Positions 8,638 to 17,123 of a DNA stretch of 64,000 nt are shown here, piece by piece. The DNA is from Faecalibacterium prausnitzii. Its GTDB lineage: Bacteria > Bacillota > Clostridia > Oscillospirales > Ruminococcaceae. The notes beneath the pieces were generated by a model. The model saw only the letters and a program-made list of their open reading frames with translations. It was not told the origin of the DNA and made no database searches. The translations under genes and the position numbers were made by a program. Every line of letters starts with the position of its first letter. The first letter of the stretch is position 1. The stretch spans positions 82,238-146,237 of the forward strand of contig SFDE01000003.1 in NCBI GenBank assembly GCA_004558805.1, written 5' to 3'.

Positions 8638-8643
8638 TTCCAC

Positions 8644-9252
8644 TTATAGCTCCGCAAACGCCTTCAGGATCCGCAGTCCCGTGTCCCCGCTTTTTTCCGG
8701 GTGGAACTGGGTGCCGTACACCTTGCCGGCACGGACCACCCCGGTGACCGGGATGGAATAATCACTGGTGGCAAGGGTGCTTTCGGCACAGTTTTTGCCG
8801 TAGTAGCTGTGGACATAGTAGACATGTTCTCCCTGCCGGATGTACCGGAACAGGGGGTCCTCCCGCACCAGATGCAGGGCGTTCCAGCCGATCTGGGGGA
8901 CCTTCAGGCTCCGGTCTGCAAGGTCCGGCTCCAAGGGGCAGACCTCCCCTTTGACAAAGCCCAGTCCGGCGTGCTCGCCGTACTCGTAGCTCTTTTCAAA
9001 CAGCAGCTGCATCCCCAGACAGATGCCCAGCAGGGGCTTTTTTTCCGCCTCTTCCCGGAGCACCGGCACCAGTCCCGTGGCGGTGAGCTTGTCCATGGCG
9101 TCGCCAAACGCCCCCACCCCCGGCAGGATCAGCCGGTCAGCGGCACGGATGATATCTGCATCGGCGGTGACCACCGCTTCCAGCCCCAGCTGCCCAAGGC
9201 TGGAGCGGAGACTGAACAGGTTGCCCACCCCGTAATCCAAAATTGCGATCAT
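8644..9252 (-). CDS. hisH: imidazole glycerol phosphate synthase glutaminase subunit HisH
   Basis: 202 residues of a class I glutamine amidotransferase. MIAILDYGVGNLFSLRSSL is the HisH signature start, LLGICLGMQLLFEKS carries the nucleophilic Cys, and the end GTQFHPEKSGDTGL carries the His-Glu pair. It produces ammonia that is channelled through the HisF barrel. It overlaps hisB by 4 bp (ATGA), which suggests translational coupling. Confidence 0.96.
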   Translation of the reverse strand: MIAILDYGVGNLFSLRSSLGQLGLEAVVTADADIIRAADRLILPGVGAFGDAMDKLTATGLVPVLREEAEKKPLLGICLGMQLLFEKSYEYGEHAGLGFVKGEVCPLEPDLADRSLKVPQIGWNALHLVREDPLFRYIRQGEHVYYVHSYYGKNCAESTLATSDYSIPVTGVVRAGKVYGTQFHPEKSGDTGLRILKAFAEL

Positions 9253-9845
9253 ACCAGCAGTCCTTTCGTGGAGGGGATCTCGTCCCGGTGTGCTTCGTCG
9301 ATCTTTACTGCCGCTCCCAGAGCACGTCCTGCTCCCTTAAAGCACGCCTCCAGTATGTGGTGGGTATTATCCCCTGCAAATTGTACAAAGTGGAGGGTGG
9401 CGGGCACGCTGCGGGCAAAGCCCAGCCAGAACTCCTTGGCGCATTCCACGTCAAAATCTCCCACCTTTTCGGTCTGGCAGCGGATGTCCCAGTTCAGGGT
9501 GCACCGCCCGGACAGGTCCACGGCACAGAGGATCAGTGCCTCGTCCATGGGCAGATAGAAACTGCCGTAGCGGCAGATGCCCCGCATATCTCCCAGCGCC
9601 CGGGCAAATGCCTGCCCCAGAGCGATGCCCACATCCTCGGTGGTGTGGTGGTAATCCACCTGCACATCCCCGTGGCAGGTGAGCACCAGATCAAACCGCC
9701 CGTGGCGGGCAAACAGCTCCAGCATATGGTTCAGAAATCCGCAGCCGGTGTCGATCTCGTAGCGCCCGGTGCCGTCCAGATCCAATGTCAGGTCGATCTG
9801 GGTCTCGTTGGTGTTGCGCTCCATGGAAACGATTCGCTCAGACAT
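9249..9845 (-). CDS. hisB: imidazoleglycerol-phosphate dehydratase
   Basis: 198 residues, the monofunctional length. Two copies of the manganese-binding motif are visible: FLNHMLELFARHGRFDL with DYHHTTEDVGIALGQA in the first repeat and the H/E set around THHILEACFKGAGRAL in the second. GGAGGAATG precedes the start at 9845. It converts IGP to imidazole acetol phosphate. There is no phosphatase domain, in line with the separate PHP phosphatase at the end of the operon. Confidence 0.96.
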   Translation of the reverse strand: MSERIVSMERNTNETQIDLTLDLDGTGRYEIDTGCGFLNHMLELFARHGRFDLVLTCHGDVQVDYHHTTEDVGIALGQAFARALGDMRGICRYGSFYLPMDEALILCAVDLSGRCTLNWDIRCQTEKVGDFDVECAKEFWLGFARSVPATLHFVQFAGDNTHHILEACFKGAGRALGAAVKIDEAHRDEIPSTKGLLV

Positions 9846-9848
9846 GGT

Positions 9849-10910
9849 TCATTCCTCCAGGATCTTATCCAGCGCCGCCAGCAGCCCCTGCATCTGCTGC
9901 GGGGTGCCGATGGTGATGCGCAGCCAGTCGGCAATGCGGGGGGCATCAAAATGCCGCACCAGTACGCCGTTTTCCTTCAACTTTTTGTATAGTGTTCCGC
10001 CGTCTTTCCGTTTAGTACTGGCAAACAGGAAGTTTGCACGGCTGTCCAGCACTGCAAAGCCCCTTGCTTCCAGCTGCTGCTTTGTCCAGTTCCGGGTCTC
10101 CACCACGGCGGCGCGGGTGCGGTCAAAGTAAGCGGTGTCCTCCAGCGCTGCCTGCCCAGCCTTCAGGGTCAGGCGGTTGATGTTGTAGGGGTTCATGCCG
10201 AACTTTACCCGGTTCAGGTCTGCAATGAGCTTTGCATTGCCCATGGCAAGCCCCAGCCGTGCCCCTGCCAGCTGCCGGGATTTGGAAAAAGTCTGCACCA
10301 CCAGCAGGTTGTCGTACCGGTCAATGAGGGGCACACAGCTTTCCCCTCCAAAGTCCACATACGCCTCGTCCACAATGACCACATTGTCCGGGTTTGCCTG
10401 CAGGATGCCCTCAATTGCCTCCCGGGGCAGAGCGATGCCGGTGGGGGCGTTGGGGTTGGCGATAACGATGGTCTGCCCCAGTCCGTAGTAGTCCGCCGGG
10501 TCCAGCGTAAAATCCTCTTTCAGGGGGATGACGTTGCCGGGGATATGGAGCAGAGAGCACCACACCCCGTAGCAGCCGTAGGTGATGTCGGCATAGGCAA
10601 GGGGGTGCCGCTCATCGCAGAAGGCACGCAGGGCAAAGAACAGGTTCTCGTCGCTGCCGTTGCCGGGCATGATCTGGTCCGGCTGCAAGCCGAAGTGCGC
10701 TGCCGCCGTCCGCAGCAGCTGGGCACAGGCGGGGTCGGAATAGAGCCGGAGCTTTTCCACCTCTGCCTCGTTTACCGCCGCCACCACCGCCGGGGAGGGC
10801 ATATAGGGACTTTCGTTGGTATTCAGTTTGATATACTGCTGGTCCTGGGGCTGCTCCCCGGGGGTGTAGGGGGTCAGCGCCTCCAGCGTGGGGGAAAGAA
10901 AACGACTCAT
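9849..10910 (-). CDS. hisC: histidinol-phosphate aminotransferase
   Basis: 353 residues from ATG at 10910, with GAGGAG 7 bp upstream; a longer frame to 11045 reads through the palindromic repeat and is rejected. KLNTNESPYMPSP, PGNGSDENLFFALRAF, IANPNAPTGIALP and the PLP-lysine segment VVQTFSKSRQLAGARLG are diagnostic of class I/II aminotransferases of the HisC group. It transaminates imidazole acetol phosphate with glutamate. Three bp separate it from hisB; a 170-bp repeat-bearing spacer separates it from hisD. Confidence 0.95.
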   Translation of the reverse strand: MSRFLSPTLEALTPYTPGEQPQDQQYIKLNTNESPYMPSPAVVAAVNEAEVEKLRLYSDPACAQLLRTAAAHFGLQPDQIMPGNGSDENLFFALRAFCDERHPLAYADITYGCYGVWCSLLHIPGNVIPLKEDFTLDPADYYGLGQTIVIANPNAPTGIALPREAIEGILQANPDNVVIVDEAYVDFGGESCVPLIDRYDNLLVVQTFSKSRQLAGARLGLAMGNAKLIADLNRVKFGMNPYNINRLTLKAGQAALEDTAYFDRTRAAVVETRNWTKQQLEARGFAVLDSRANFLFASTKRKDGGTLYKKLKENGVLVRHFDAPRIADWLRITIGTPQQMQGLLAALDKILEE

Positions 10911-10941
10911 AATAATCTCCTCGTCAGGTTCTGCTGGCGGT

Positions 10942-11073
10942 GCACCCTCATCCGGCGCTAATGCGCCACCTTCCCCCGTCTGGGGGAAGGCTTTTCCGCA
11001 GCCGGAACGGTTCTGAAGGCTTCCCCGGTCGGGGGAAGCTGGCAAAGCCGCAGGCTGAGCCTGATGAAGGTGC
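10942..11073. repeat. 132-bp palindromic intergenic repeat inside the his operon
   Basis: The ends form an imperfect 15-bp inverted repeat (GCACCCTCATCCGGC / GCCTGATGAAGGTGC). Inside are two hairpins, CTTCCCCC-GTCT-GGGGGAAG and CTTCCCC-GGTC-GGGGGAAG. The same core recurs near 26374 and a related unit near 40617. The element does not encode anything, lies between two cotranscribed genes and looks like a MITE-like or REP-like unit. Confidence 0.8.
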
Positions 11074-11080
11074 TTTTCTC

Positions 11081-12358
11081 TTACTTCTCATACCGGATGG
11101 TCACGCTCTTTGCGTGGGCGTGGAGCCCCTCCCGCTGGGCAAAGTCCGCAATGCGGGGCGCCACCTGTTCCAGCGCCTCCCGGGTGTAATAAAGGAAGCT
11201 GGACTTCTTTACAAAGTCGTCCACACCCAAGGGGCTGGAGAACCGGGCTGTGCCGCTGGTGGGCAGGGTGTGGTTGGGTCCTGCAAAATAGTCACCCAGC
11301 GCCTCCGGCACGTTGCGTCCAAGGAAGATGCTGCCGGCGTTGCGGATCTCGTTCAGTACTCCAAAGGGGTCCTCCACGCAGACCTCCAGATGTTCCGGGG
11401 CGATGATGTTGCACGCCTCGATCGCCTTGTGGAGATCGGTGCAGAGGATGATCTTGCCGTTGTCGTCCACGCTGGCACGGGCAATGGCGGCACGGGGCAG
11501 CTGAGGGATCTGCTTTTCCAGCTCCTGTTGCACCGCCTTGGCAAGCCGGGGGCTGTCGGTGACCAGCACCGGGCTTGCCAGCTTGTCGTGCTCTGCCTGA
11601 CTCAGCAGGTCCGCCGCCACCCATGCGGCGTTGCAGCCGTCGTCTGCCAGTACAAGGATCTCGCTGGGACCGGCGATCATGTCGATGCCCACCTTGCCAA
11701 AGACCTTGCGCTTGGCGGTGGCAACGTAGATGTTGCCGGGTCCCACGATCTTATCCACCGCCGGGATAGTCTGGGTGCCGTATGCCAGCGCCGCCACCGC
11801 CTGCGCTCCGCCGGTCTTGAATATCTTTGTCACCCCGGCGGTGGCAGCGGCAGCAAGGATCACCGGATCTACCGTTCCGTCTTTCCCGGCGGGGGTCACC
11901 ATAACGATCTCGGACACCCCTGCCACCTTGGCGGGGATCACATCCATCAGCACCGTGGAGGGGTACGCCGCCGTGCCTCCGGGCACATAGACTCCCGCCT
12001 TTTCGATGGGGGTATATTTCTGCCCCAGCAGCACGCCGGGGGTATCGTTCACCACAAAATTCTTGTGCACCTGCTGGCGGTGGAAGTGCTCGATGTTCGC
12101 CGCCGCCTGCCGCAGGGTCTCCAGAAAATAGGGGTCCATGGAGGCAAGGGCGTCGTCCATCTCCTGCCGGGTCACCTGCAGGTCCTCCAGCTGTGCCCCG
12201 TCAAATTTCAGGGCGTATTCTTTCAGTGCCTCATCCCCCCGGGCACGGACGTCGGCAATGATGGCATCCACCACATCCTCCACGTTCTTTTCAGCGCGGA
12301 TATCCCGGTTCAGGATCTCTTCGGGCTTCAGCTCATCAAAGTTGTACAGCTTGATCAT
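11081..12358 (-). CDS. hisD: histidinol dehydrogenase
   Basis: 425 residues, full family length. Zinc-site and active-site segments are present: AGVYVPGGTAAYPSTVLM, PAGKDGTVDPVILAAAATAGVTKIFKTGGAQAVAALAYGT, GPGNIYVATAK, AGPSEILVLAD with LLSQAEHD, and the C-terminal GPNHTLPTSGTARF. It oxidises histidinol to histidine in two NAD-dependent steps. The start overlaps the end of hisZG by 4 bp (ATGA). Confidence 0.96.
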   Translation of the reverse strand: MIKLYNFDELKPEEILNRDIRAEKNVEDVVDAIIADVRARGDEALKEYALKFDGAQLEDLQVTRQEMDDALASMDPYFLETLRQAAANIEHFHRQQVHKNFVVNDTPGVLLGQKYTPIEKAGVYVPGGTAAYPSTVLMDVIPAKVAGVSEIVMVTPAGKDGTVDPVILAAAATAGVTKIFKTGGAQAVAALAYGTQTIPAVDKIVGPGNIYVATAKRKVFGKVGIDMIAGPSEILVLADDGCNAAWVAADLLSQAEHDKLASPVLVTDSPRLAKAVQQELEKQIPQLPRAAIARASVDDNGKIILCTDLHKAIEACNIIAPEHLEVCVEDPFGVLNEIRNAGSIFLGRNVPEALGDYFAGPNHTLPTSGTARFSSPLGVDDFVKKSSFLYYTREALEQVAPRIADFAQREGLHAHAKSVTIRYEK

Positions 12359-13953
12359 TTTGCGTCCTCCTTGTCCTCCAGCTGCCCCCGCAGCTTTTCC
12401 AGCATGGTGTCCATCTCCTTGTGCTTGAACTGGTAGCTCGCCTTGTTGGCAATGAACCGCGCAGAGATGGGCATGAACCGGGTGACCACCTGCAGTCCGT
12501 TTTCCCGCAGGGTAGTGCCGGTCTCCACAATGTCCACAATGACATCCGAAAGCCCCAGAATAGGGGCAAGTTCAATGGAACCATTGAGCTTGATGATGTC
12601 GATATCCCGCCCTATGGAGGCGTAATAGCTCTTTGCAATGTTGACGAACTTGGTCGCCACCCGCACCGGGCGGCTGGGGTCCTCCTGATAGCCTTCCGGT
12701 GCCGCCACGCACATCTGGCATCTGCCCAGCCCGGTGTCCAGCAGCTCATAGACGTCCGCCGACGCCTCGGTAAGGATATCCTTGCCCACGATGCCCACAT
12801 CGGCGGCACCGTGCTCCACATAGATCGCCACATCGCTGGGTTTTACCAGAAAATACCGGATGCCTGCCGCCGGGTTCTCCACCACCAGTTTCCGGGTGGC
12901 GTTGTAGTCCTCCGGGCAACCGTAGCCGATGCCTGCCAGCAGCTGGTACACCTTGTCTCCCAGCCGTCCCTTGGGCAGCGCCACATTCAGCATGACCTTC
13001 CCGGTCTGTTGCTGCTGCACCGGCGGCAGAGGAGCGTTGAGCCGGTCCAGCTCGTCCAGATACACCGCAAAGCCGATGGCACCGGCACCGGGGGTAAACT
13101 TCTGCATCAGCAGGTCGTACCGCCCGCCCTTCAGCAGAGGGCGGGGCAGGGAGGGCAGGTAGCCCTGAAAGACCAGACCGTTGTAGTACTCCATCTCTCC
13201 CGCCAGAGTCATATCCAGCCGGATGACCCCGCCCAGTTCCCGCAGGGGCTCTTCCAACGCCCGCAGCTCTGCAGCGGCGGCGGTCATTGCCTCGTTGCGG
13301 CACAGCGTCTCCACCCGGGGCAGGATGTCCGGATAGCTGCCGGCAAGGTCCAGCACCCCGCAGAGGGTACCGGCGGCATCCTCCGTCAAACCAGCGGCAA
13401 GGGCGGCGGTGCGCAGCTCGTGGACGTTTTTGGCACGGAGCTTTTCCAGCAGGGCGGGGCGGGGAGCGGCGGGGACCCCCAGAGCATCCAGCAGCCCAAA
13501 AAGATACCCCATGTGGCTGATCTCCAGCACCCACGGACATCCCAGAGCGTCCAGAGACTGTGCTGCCAGACATACCGCCTGCTGCACCTCCGGTTCCTCC
13601 ACTCTGCCCAGCATCTCCAGACCCATCTGAGAGATCTCTTTAAAGGTATGGCTCTCGGCGGAGGGACGGTAGACGTTTTCGTGATAGTAATACCGCAGGG
13701 TGCTGCCGGGGGCAGGCTGGGCAGTCTTGGCAATGGAAAGGGTCACGTCCGGCTTCAGCGCCAGCAGCCGCCCGTCCAGGTCGGTAAAAGTAATGACCTG
13801 TTCCGAGGAAAGAAAGCTGCGGTTTTCCTGATACAGCCCATACTCCTCAAAACGCCCCATATGATACTTGCGGCAGCCCGCCGCCTCGTACAGACCCCGC
13901 AGGGCAAAGGAGGCACGCTCCTTGGGCTGCAGTGTAGAAAGATCGAATTCCAT
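12355..13953 (-). CDS. hisZG: HisZ-HisG fusion: ATP phosphoribosyltransferase with built-in regulatory domain
   Basis: 532 residues in one uninterrupted frame from ATG at 13953 (AGGGGGAG 6 bp upstream). Residues 1 to about 310 are HisZ-like, a catalytically dead histidyl-tRNA-synthetase fold: ENRSFLSSEQVITFTDLDGRLLALKPDVTLSIAKTA and LEMLGRVEEPEV are class II aaRS-like. A linker with PPVQQQQTGK leads at residue 321 into a complete short-form HisG: MLNVALPKGRLGDKVY, FLVKPSDVAIYVEHGAADVGIVGKDIL and the PRPP loop DVIVDIVETGTTLRENGL, ending after 212 residues. Short HisG needs HisZ for activity and histidine feedback; here both are in one chain. First gene of the operon. Confidence 0.92.
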   Translation of the reverse strand: MEFDLSTLQPKERASFALRGLYEAAGCRKYHMGRFEEYGLYQENRSFLSSEQVITFTDLDGRLLALKPDVTLSIAKTAQPAPGSTLRYYYHENVYRPSAESHTFKEISQMGLEMLGRVEEPEVQQAVCLAAQSLDALGCPWVLEISHMGYLFGLLDALGVPAAPRPALLEKLRAKNVHELRTAALAAGLTEDAAGTLCGVLDLAGSYPDILPRVETLCRNEAMTAAAAELRALEEPLRELGGVIRLDMTLAGEMEYYNGLVFQGYLPSLPRPLLKGGRYDLLMQKFTPGAGAIGFAVYLDELDRLNAPLPPVQQQQTGKVMLNVALPKGRLGDKVYQLLAGIGYGCPEDYNATRKLVVENPAAGIRYFLVKPSDVAIYVEHGAADVGIVGKDILTEASADVYELLDTGLGRCQMCVAAPEGYQEDPSRPVRVATKFVNIAKSYYASIGRDIDIIKLNGSIELAPILGLSDVIVDIVETGTTLRENGLQVVTRFMPISARFIANKASYQFKHKEMDTMLEKLRGQLEDKEDAK

Positions 13954-13974
13954 GTAGCTCCCCCTGTTCCTCCT

Positions 13975-14011
13975 CCGGTCCGGCGCTTCCGGACCGGGCG
14001 GCTCTGCCGCC
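13975..14011 (-). promoter_or_regulatory. two tandem GC-rich hairpins in the his leader
   Basis: Two adjacent stems, CCGGTCCG/CGGACCGG (13975-13997) and GGCGGC/GCCGCC (13997-14011), sit in the about 100-nt leader directly before the hisZG ribosome-binding site. No T-run follows, and I see no T-box AGGGTGG-type motif and no His-rich leader peptide. Confidence 0.5.
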
Positions 14012-14056
14012 GGTGATGCACATCCCACTGTGTGCAGACCTTTATTCTCTGCTTTT

Positions 14057-14085
14057 ATTTTACTTTATCTTGGTAAAGCTGTAAA
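14057..14085 (-). promoter_or_regulatory. main promoter of the histidine operon
   Basis: TTTACA, 17-bp spacer, TAAAAT on the minus strand, about 100 bp before the hisZG start. The surrounding 70 bp is AT-rich. Confidence 0.65.
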
Positions 14086-14189
14086 GCGTGAAAGTGAACG
14101 TGTTTTGCACTCCCATGATACATTTTTTCTGTGCGTTTGTACAGAAAGGCGAAATTCTTTCATGGAACCGCCCCTCCATGTGATGGACA

Positions 14190-14230
14190 GTAAAAAAGGG
14201 AGGATGCACCAAGCCGTGCATCCTCCCTTT
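14190..14230 (-). terminator. terminator of the 436-residue lipoprotein gene
   Basis: A 14-bp perfect stem (AAAGGGAGGATGCA/TGCATCCTCCCTTT) with an 8-nt loop and a T-run on the minus strand. Confidence 0.9.
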
Positions 14231-14238
14231 GGAGAGCC

Positions 14239-15549
14239 TTATTTCTCGCTGAACTCGCCCTGCGCCGGGTCAAAGACCAGCTCGTGGTCGATATAATCGT
14301 GGAAGTCTCTGGAGAAGTCCGAGGTGGTGCCGTAGTATTTACCACCCTGCTGCCGGACATCCTGATACATCTCGCTGATCTGCGGATGGTAGGGGGCACC
14401 GTCCTTTACGCCCAGAATACTGGTCACGCTGCCGCTGCCGCCGGCAGAAAGCTCCCACCGCAAAAACTTCTGGTTTCCTGCCGTCAGCAGGCAGCTCTGG
14501 GGATCTGCGGCATAGCCCTCGCTTCCCGGCAGGTAGCCGTAGAGCTGGGTGCCATCCGCCCGGCGGCTCTGGACACAGAAGATAAAGCCGTCGGAGCTGA
14601 TATAGTAGATCCGCGCCCAGTCGGAGAATCCCCAGTCGGTTTGATCCCCCGCCAGGATCCCGAACGCCTCCTGCTTTCCGTCTCCGTCATAATCGGCGGG
14701 GATGAAATACTCCAGCGCCCCGGCGGTGTTTAAGCCGTAAAGGTCCGCCAGTTCCTGCAGGATGCCGCTTTTGTTCTTTTCCCATGCCTGTTCCGGGCTG
14801 CGCAGTCCCGTCATGCCGTTCTGTGCCGCCAGTGCATCCGATGCACCGGTGCCCACCTCCACGAGCTCGCCTTCCCGGACCCTGTAGACAAGCTGCTCAT
14901 CGTAGCCGTCTGCCACATACCAGCCCTCTGCCGCCGGGCGGAGTCCTGCTTCTGCATAGGAGCACACCGGTTCTCCCCCGTAAACGGTCCACGCCATGGT
15001 AAAGTACTCGCTGTAGGGATAGCCCACCTCAAACAGGGCAAAGGTCTGGTTCCCGCTGGTCAGGTAACTTGCCGAAAAGTCCGTGGGATCCAGGGCGTCC
15101 TGATTTGCCGGTGTGCCGCACAGCATATCGTCCTCGCTGAACTCCTGTTCGGGGTCGCACAGCACCGTGACCGCCCCCTCCGAGGAGATGTAATAGATGT
15201 GCAGCCGCTCCCAGCGGGGGTAGCCGTTCATGGGCGATGCCTCCCCGAAGAAGCCGAACGCCTCCTGCTTTCCGTCCCCGTCATAGTCGTTGACCATCAC
15301 ATAGCGCTTGCAGGATGCGTACCGGCTGTCCACCGAAACGGCGTCCATCACTGCCTGAAACTCCGCCGTCCGGTCCACCGTCTCCGCCGCCGGGGAAGAG
15401 ACAGTATTTTCCGCCGCCTTGTCCAGCATGGAAGTCACGCTTTCGTTGAGGGTCCCTTCGTTCCGGCGGATGGTCTTTTTGCCGCAGCCGCTGCACACCG
15501 TCAGCAGCATACAGCAGCTCAGCACCGCTGCAAAAACTCTCTTTTTCAT
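14239..15549 (-). CDS. lipoprotein with two EF-hand-like DYDGDG loops
   Basis: 436 residues. MKKRVFAAVLSCCMLLTVCSGC is a Sec-type lipoprotein signal. The mature part is an internal duplication: DYDGDGKQEAFG occurs at residues 88-99 and again at 286-297, each followed by an aromatic W-R-(L/I)-x-YYISS segment and later by a SGNQ/AGNQ-TF/KF segment. Such Asp-rich loops bind calcium in EF-hand, dockerin and FG-GAP proteins. AAGGAGAA precedes the start. Its own terminator follows; function unknown, probably a surface-exposed binding protein. Confidence 0.8.
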   Translation of the reverse strand: MKKRVFAAVLSCCMLLTVCSGCGKKTIRRNEGTLNESVTSMLDKAAENTVSSPAAETVDRTAEFQAVMDAVSVDSRYASCKRYVMVNDYDGDGKQEAFGFFGEASPMNGYPRWERLHIYYISSEGAVTVLCDPEQEFSEDDMLCGTPANQDALDPTDFSASYLTSGNQTFALFEVGYPYSEYFTMAWTVYGGEPVCSYAEAGLRPAAEGWYVADGYDEQLVYRVREGELVEVGTGASDALAAQNGMTGLRSPEQAWEKNKSGILQELADLYGLNTAGALEYFIPADYDGDGKQEAFGILAGDQTDWGFSDWARIYYISSDGFIFCVQSRRADGTQLYGYLPGSEGYAADPQSCLLTAGNQKFLRWELSAGGSGSVTSILGVKDGAPYHPQISEMYQDVRQQGGKYYGTTSDFSRDFHDYIDHELVFDPAQGEFSEK

Positions 15550-15654
15550 TCTGGATTCTCCTTCTTGGTAATACCCTGCAGGTTTTTCCGCCGCTTTCCG
15601 CAGTGCGGCGGTCGTCCTCTCCCAGTGTACCCACTTTCGTCGGAGGGGTCAATA

Positions 15655-15690
15655 GCAAACGCCCGCTTCCGTCACAGAAAGCGGGCGTTC
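15655..15690 (-). terminator. terminator of trxA
   Basis: Stem AACGCCCGCTT/AAGCGGGCGTT with a 10-nt loop lies 30 bp after the thioredoxin stop; the T-run is weak. Confidence 0.6.
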
Positions 15691-15719
15691 TGTCCTATCC
15701 TGTCGGTTTCCGTCATCGC

Positions 15720-16028
15720 TCAGCCCAGCAGGTCAAGGACGGCTGCCTTGGGGCGTGCCCCCACAGCCTGCCGCACCAGCTTGCCGTTTTCAAACACCAG
15801 CAGGGTGGGGATGCTCATGACCCCAAATTCCCCCGCAAGCTCCGGCTGCTGGTCCACGTTTACCTTGCCCACCTTCACGTCGGTGCGCTCCTCCGCCACC
15901 TCGTCCACGATGGGGCTCAGCATGCGGCAGGGACCGCACCAGCTTGCCCAGAAGTCCAGCAGCACGGGCTTGTCGCTGCGGAGCACTTCCTGCTCAAAGT
16001 TTTCTTTGGTGATGGTAATGACTGCCAT
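15720..16028 (-). CDS. trxA: thioredoxin
   Basis: 102 residues, the usual size. LLDFWASWCGPCRMLSPIVDE has the WCGPC redox centre, the cis-Pro loop is MSIPTLLVFENG, and the fold is complete. AGGAGG stands before the ATG at 16028. It reduces protein disulfides using a thioredoxin reductase; a TrxB-like protein is encoded at 44348-45214. It lies between a lipoprotein gene and the transketolase pair with terminators on both sides, so it is probably monocistronic. Confidence 0.97.
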   Translation of the reverse strand: MAVITITKENFEQEVLRSDKPVLLDFWASWCGPCRMLSPIVDEVAEERTDVKVGKVNVDQQPELAGEFGVMSIPTLLVFENGKLVRQAVGARPKAAVLDLLG

Positions 16029-16123
16029 ATCGTTTTACCTCCTGAATGGGTGTTGTGTTTTATTGACAGTATCAGTATACCCCATATGCCGCCGCTTTTC
16101 CGTGACCGGGTCACGCAGGATGC

Positions 16124-16163
16124 AAAAAGAGCCGCCGCACCCATGGATGCAGCGGCTCTTTTA
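16124..16163 (-). terminator. terminator of the transketolase operon
   Basis: AAGAGCCGC/GCGGCTCTT stem with an inner TGCA-type extension and T5 on the minus strand, directly after the second transketolase subunit. Confidence 0.85.
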
Positions 16164-16174
16164 TCGGTTTATCG

Positions 16175-17122
16175 TTACTTGTTCAGCATTTCCTTTACGG
16201 TCTTGCAGATGGTGGCAGCGTCCAGACCATACTCCTTCAGCAGGTCCCATGCCGGACCGGAGCAGCCAAACTTATCCTGCACGCCCACACGGCGCACGGG
16301 GGTGGGCAGCTTTTCGCTGAGGCAGGCGCAGACCGCCTCGCCCAGACCGCCCACGATGCTGTGTTCCTCGGCGGTGACGATCTTGCCGCACTCCTTTGCC
16401 GCCTTGAGGACGATCTCCTCGTCCAGAGGCTTGATGGTGTGGATGTTGATGACCCGGGCGTGGATGCCCTCGGCAGCCAGCTGCTCGGCAGCCTTCCGTG
16501 CCTCGTTGACCATCAGACCGGTGGCAATGATGGCAATATCACTGCCCTCGGTGACCTGCTCGCCCTTGCCCAGCTCAAAGTGGTAGTTTGCCTCGTCGTG
16601 GAACACCGGCACTGCAAGACGACCAAAGCGCAGGTACACCGGACCCTCCATAGCAAAGGCAGCACGGACGGCAGCACGAGCCTCCACGTCGTCTGCGGGG
16701 CAGATGACGGTCATGCCGGGGATGCTGCGCATGAGGGTAAAGTCCTCACAGCACTGGTGGGAAGCGCCGTCCTCGCCCACCGAGATGCCGCCGTGGGTGG
16801 CACCGATCTTCACGTTCAGGTGAGGGTAGCCGATGGAGTTGCGCACCTGCTCAAAGGCACGACCGGCGGCAAACATGGCAAAGCTGGAAACAAAGGGCAC
16901 ATAGCCCATGGTGGACAGACCAGCCGCCACGCCCATCATGTTCTCCTCGGCAATGCCGCAGTCGATGTGGCGTGCCGGGTATGCCTTGCGGAACATACCG
17001 GTCTTGGTGGCAGCAGCAAGGTCTGCGTCCAGCACGATCAGCTCGTCATGACCTTCGGCGGCAAGCTCCTTCAGGGTATTGCCGTAGCTTTCACGGGTAG
17101 CAATATTTTTCACGTCTGCCAT
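16175..17122 (-). CDS. transketolase, C-terminal (pyrimidine-binding plus C-terminal domain) subunit
   Basis: 315 residues from ATG at 17122, preceded by AGGAGG. IDCGIAEENMMGVAAGLSTMGYVPFVSSFAMFAAGRAFEQVRN carries the catalytic Glu of the TPP pyrimidine site, and GATHGGISVGEDGASHQCCEDFTLMRSIPGMTVICPAD is typical of split transketolases. The C-terminal domain follows from about residue 190. It forms one active site with the N-terminal subunit encoded 1 bp upstream. The pair shuttles two-carbon units between pentose-phosphate sugars. Confidence 0.94.
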   Translation of the reverse strand: MADVKNIATRESYGNTLKELAAEGHDELIVLDADLAAATKTGMFRKAYPARHIDCGIAEENMMGVAAGLSTMGYVPFVSSFAMFAAGRAFEQVRNSIGYPHLNVKIGATHGGISVGEDGASHQCCEDFTLMRSIPGMTVICPADDVEARAAVRAAFAMEGPVYLRFGRLAVPVFHDEANYHFELGKGEQVTEGSDIAIIATGLMVNEARKAAEQLAAEGIHARVINIHTIKPLDEEIVLKAAKECGKIVTAEEHSIVGGLGEAVCACLSEKLPTPVRRVGVQDKFGCSGPAWDLLKEYGLDAATICKTVKEMLNK

Positions 17123-17123
17123 C

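Noticed and set aside
12991..12993. ATG at the HisG part of the fusion as a separate gene start
   Set aside because: The frame is continuous with the HisZ part and no well-spaced ribosome-binding site precedes this ATG.
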